Shown here piece by piece: positions 46,340 through 47,719 of a stretch of 47,719 bases of DNA (positions are counted from its first letter, which is position 1; each line of letters begins with the position of its first letter). The stretch comes from CAYUVF01 sp964448045. Lineage in GTDB: Bacteria; Bacteroidota; Rhodothermia; Rhodothermales; Salinibacteraceae. The stretch spans positions 1 to 47,719 of the forward strand of contig CAYUVF010000029.1 in the NCBI GenBank assembly GCA_964448045.1, in the 5' to 3' direction. The translations under genes were made by a program, and so were the position numbers. The notes beneath the pieces were generated by a model, which searched no databases, was not told where the DNA came from, and saw nothing but the letters and a program-made list of their open reading frames with translations.

Positions 46340-47719
46340 ATGTTTATTCCGAGTATGCTGCTGAAGCAGCTCTACACCTTTGGCAGCCTGGAGAATACCG
46401 ATCAGGGCGTGCAGTTTGCGATCAAGAATCGCCTGAAAGACGCCACCTTCACCGAACTCGTCGAAGTGACCATCAACGGCGAGACGGTGCCGCTGGAGGG
46501 GGTCCACCTGCAGATGAGCGACGGCACCACGTACACGCCGGAGGAGGTGGCCGAGGGCGAGCCGCTCGATTTCCCGCTGCGGCGCATCGTGCACATCGTT
46601 GCCGACCGGGAGCCGCTGCCCGAGGGCAAGCACGAGATCGGGATCGCCTTTCGGAGCAAGCCCTTCGGCAAGCTGAGCTTTACGGTGGAGGACGCGATCT
46701 CGGCGCAGTCGGAGGAGCTGCCTCGCATCCCGCGCGACAACGCCGATAATTACAGCGACGAGATCATCACGGAGCGGCAGCAGTTCATCCAGGACTACAC
46801 GGGCGCCGAGCTCGACCACGTCATGCAGTACTCGTTCGATCCGCACCTCACCGAGGGCAACGTCGAAAACTTCACCGGTGTGGCGCAGGTGCCCCTCGGC
46901 TTCGCCGGGCCGCTGACGGTCAACGGCGAGCACGCCGATGGCGACTTCCTGATTCCGCTGGCGACCTCGGAGGGCACGCTCGTGGCCTCGTACAACCGCG
47001 GCATCAAGCTGGTGAACCTGAGCGGCGGCGTCAAATCGACCATTGTGGGCGATTACATGCAGCGCGCGCCCGTCTTCGTGTTCAACGATGCGCGCGAGGG
47101 GCGCGAGTTCAAGGATTGGGTGATCGATCACATGGACCAGGTTCGCGAGGAGGCCGAGGCCACCTCCAGCATCGCCAAGCTCCAGTACGTCGACACGTAC
47201 CTTTCCAACAACTTCGTCTACCTGCGCTTCAACTACACCACGGGCGATGCGGCCGGGCAAAACATGGTGGGGCGCGCCACGTTCGCCGCCTGCGGATGGG
47301 TGATGGACCACTACCCCGAGCCCATCCAGCACTTCTACCTGGAGTCCAACTTTGCCACGGATAAGAAGGCGTCACAGGTCAACGTGATGCGCACCCGGGG
47401 CAAGCGCGTGACGGCCGAGGCCGTGATCGACCGCGATGCGCTCGTCCAGCACATGCGCGTCACTCCCGATCAGCTTCACTATCACTGGAACGTGGGCACC
47501 GTGGGGGCTTTCCTCTCCGGCGCGAACAACAACGGTGCCCACTCGCCCAATGCCATCACGGCCATGTTCATCGCCACGGGGCAGGACGTCGCCAACGTCT
47601 CCGAGTCGTCAGCCGGTGTGCTCTACACCGATGTGAACGAGGACGGCGATCTCTACATCTCGCTGACCATCCCGTCGCTTATCGTGGCGACGTACGGCGG
47701 CGGCACGGGCCTGCCCACC
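46340..47719 (+). CDS. HMG-CoA reductase, 3' end outside the window
   Basis: A partial protein of 460 codons. Residues 1-120 form an extra N-terminal domain (MFIPSMLLKQLYTFGSLENT, TVPLEGVHLQMSDGTTYTPE, LPEGKHEIGIAFRSKPFGKL). The catalytic domain follows: ENFTGVAQVPLGFAGPLTV, catalytic E211 in ATSEGTLVASYNRG, the NADPH region GDAAGQNMVGRATFAA, catalytic K in SNFATDKKASQVN, SGANNNGAHSPNAITAMFIA, and GGGTGLPT at the right edge. This is class I-like HMG-CoA reductase, the committed step to mevalonate and isoprenoids. Usual residues vary (GDAAGQNM for GDAMGMNM), and the N-terminal domain is not a membrane anchor and not in typical bacterial enzymes. Confidence 0.9.
   Translation, partial: MFIPSMLLKQLYTFGSLENTDQGVQFAIKNRLKDATFTELVEVTINGETVPLEGVHLQMSDGTTYTPEEVAEGEPLDFPLRRIVHIVADREPLPEGKHEIGIAFRSKPFGKLSFTVEDAISAQSEELPRIPRDNADNYSDEIITERQQFIQDYTGAELDHVMQYSFDPHLTEGNVENFTGVAQVPLGFAGPLTVNGEHADGDFLIPLATSEGTLVASYNRGIKLVNLSGGVKSTIVGDYMQRAPVFVFNDAREGREFKDWVIDHMDQVREEAEATSSIAKLQYVDTYLSNNFVYLRFNYTTGDAAGQNMVGRATFAACGWVMDHYPEPIQHFYLESNFATDKKASQVNVMRTRGKRVTAEAVIDRDALVQHMRVTPDQLHYHWNVGTVGAFLSGANNNGAHSPNAITAMFIATGQDVANVSESSAGVLYTDVNEDGDLYISLTIPSLIVATYGGGTGLPT

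Noticed and set aside
45026..47332. 768-residue minus-strand frame
   Set aside because: Spans the opposite strand of ArsA and HMG-CoA reductase, both clear on the plus strand; the text is an antisense artefact.
1..47719. CRISPR array, tRNA or rRNA gene
   Set aside because: No regularly spaced direct repeats and no tRNA or rRNA-like sequence was found on either strand.

Overview
The window looks like chromosome from a GC-rich member of the Rhodothermota (Salinibacter/Rhodothermus-like relatives of the Bacteroidota). The grounds are three proteins ending in type IX secretion (T9SS) C-terminal sorting domains with an NYPNPF start, a PorX-type response regulator, six-bladed beta-propeller secreted proteins, a LytS/LytTR pair, and high-GC codon use throughout. 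Naming a genus would be guesswork. One run of 100 Ns (15588-15687) shows this is a scaffolded draft assembly.

Left part (1-13.7 kb): a tandemly duplicated pair (beta-propeller plus membrane-anchored thioredoxin-like protein), whose first thioredoxin-like copy is broken and joined to the tail of an RND efflux pump gene. Then come an SDR oxidoreductase, rpe, a solitary nuoH, a lipoprotein of unknown function, an erythromycin-esterase-like secreted protein, an M1-like metallopeptidase, and about 1 kb of gene relics (10.5-11.45 kb). A TetR regulator and a cupin are divergently transcribed from a palindrome-rich control region.

Middle (13.7-30.4 kb): an ECF-like sigma factor with a Ser/Thr kinase-TPR protein (interrupted by the assembly gap), a BBE-type FAD oxidoreductase, a TonB-dependent receptor, a class C beta-lactamase-like hydrolase and a DUF4019 protein. 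Next are a 161-bp MITE with terminal inverted repeats and a TTA target duplication, a LytS-type sensor and LytTR regulator, a DUF4097 protein, an SQR-like flavoprotein with a DUF2892 membrane protein, and an iron-type ABC ATPase and permease without a binding protein.

Right part (30.9-47.7 kb): a surface/secretion island with three T9SS substrates. Between the second and third is a 52-residue peptide gene (35338-35496) whose sequence fits the leader pattern of lasso-type RiPP precursors (F-x2-P-x-L-x9-T) and ends in serine. About 4 kb downstream are a divergent HPr-kinase-like gene and a PqqD-like (RRE) gene, the families that in lasso-peptide loci phosphorylate the precursor tail and bind the leader. 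No cyclase or leader peptidase is visible. This split, incomplete RiPP-like set is the best candidate here for an undescribed system. The window then closes with a WG-repeat lipoprotein, porX-tsaE-folC in tight overlap, an ArsA-family ATPase and the start of an HMG-CoA reductase with an unusual N-terminal domain.
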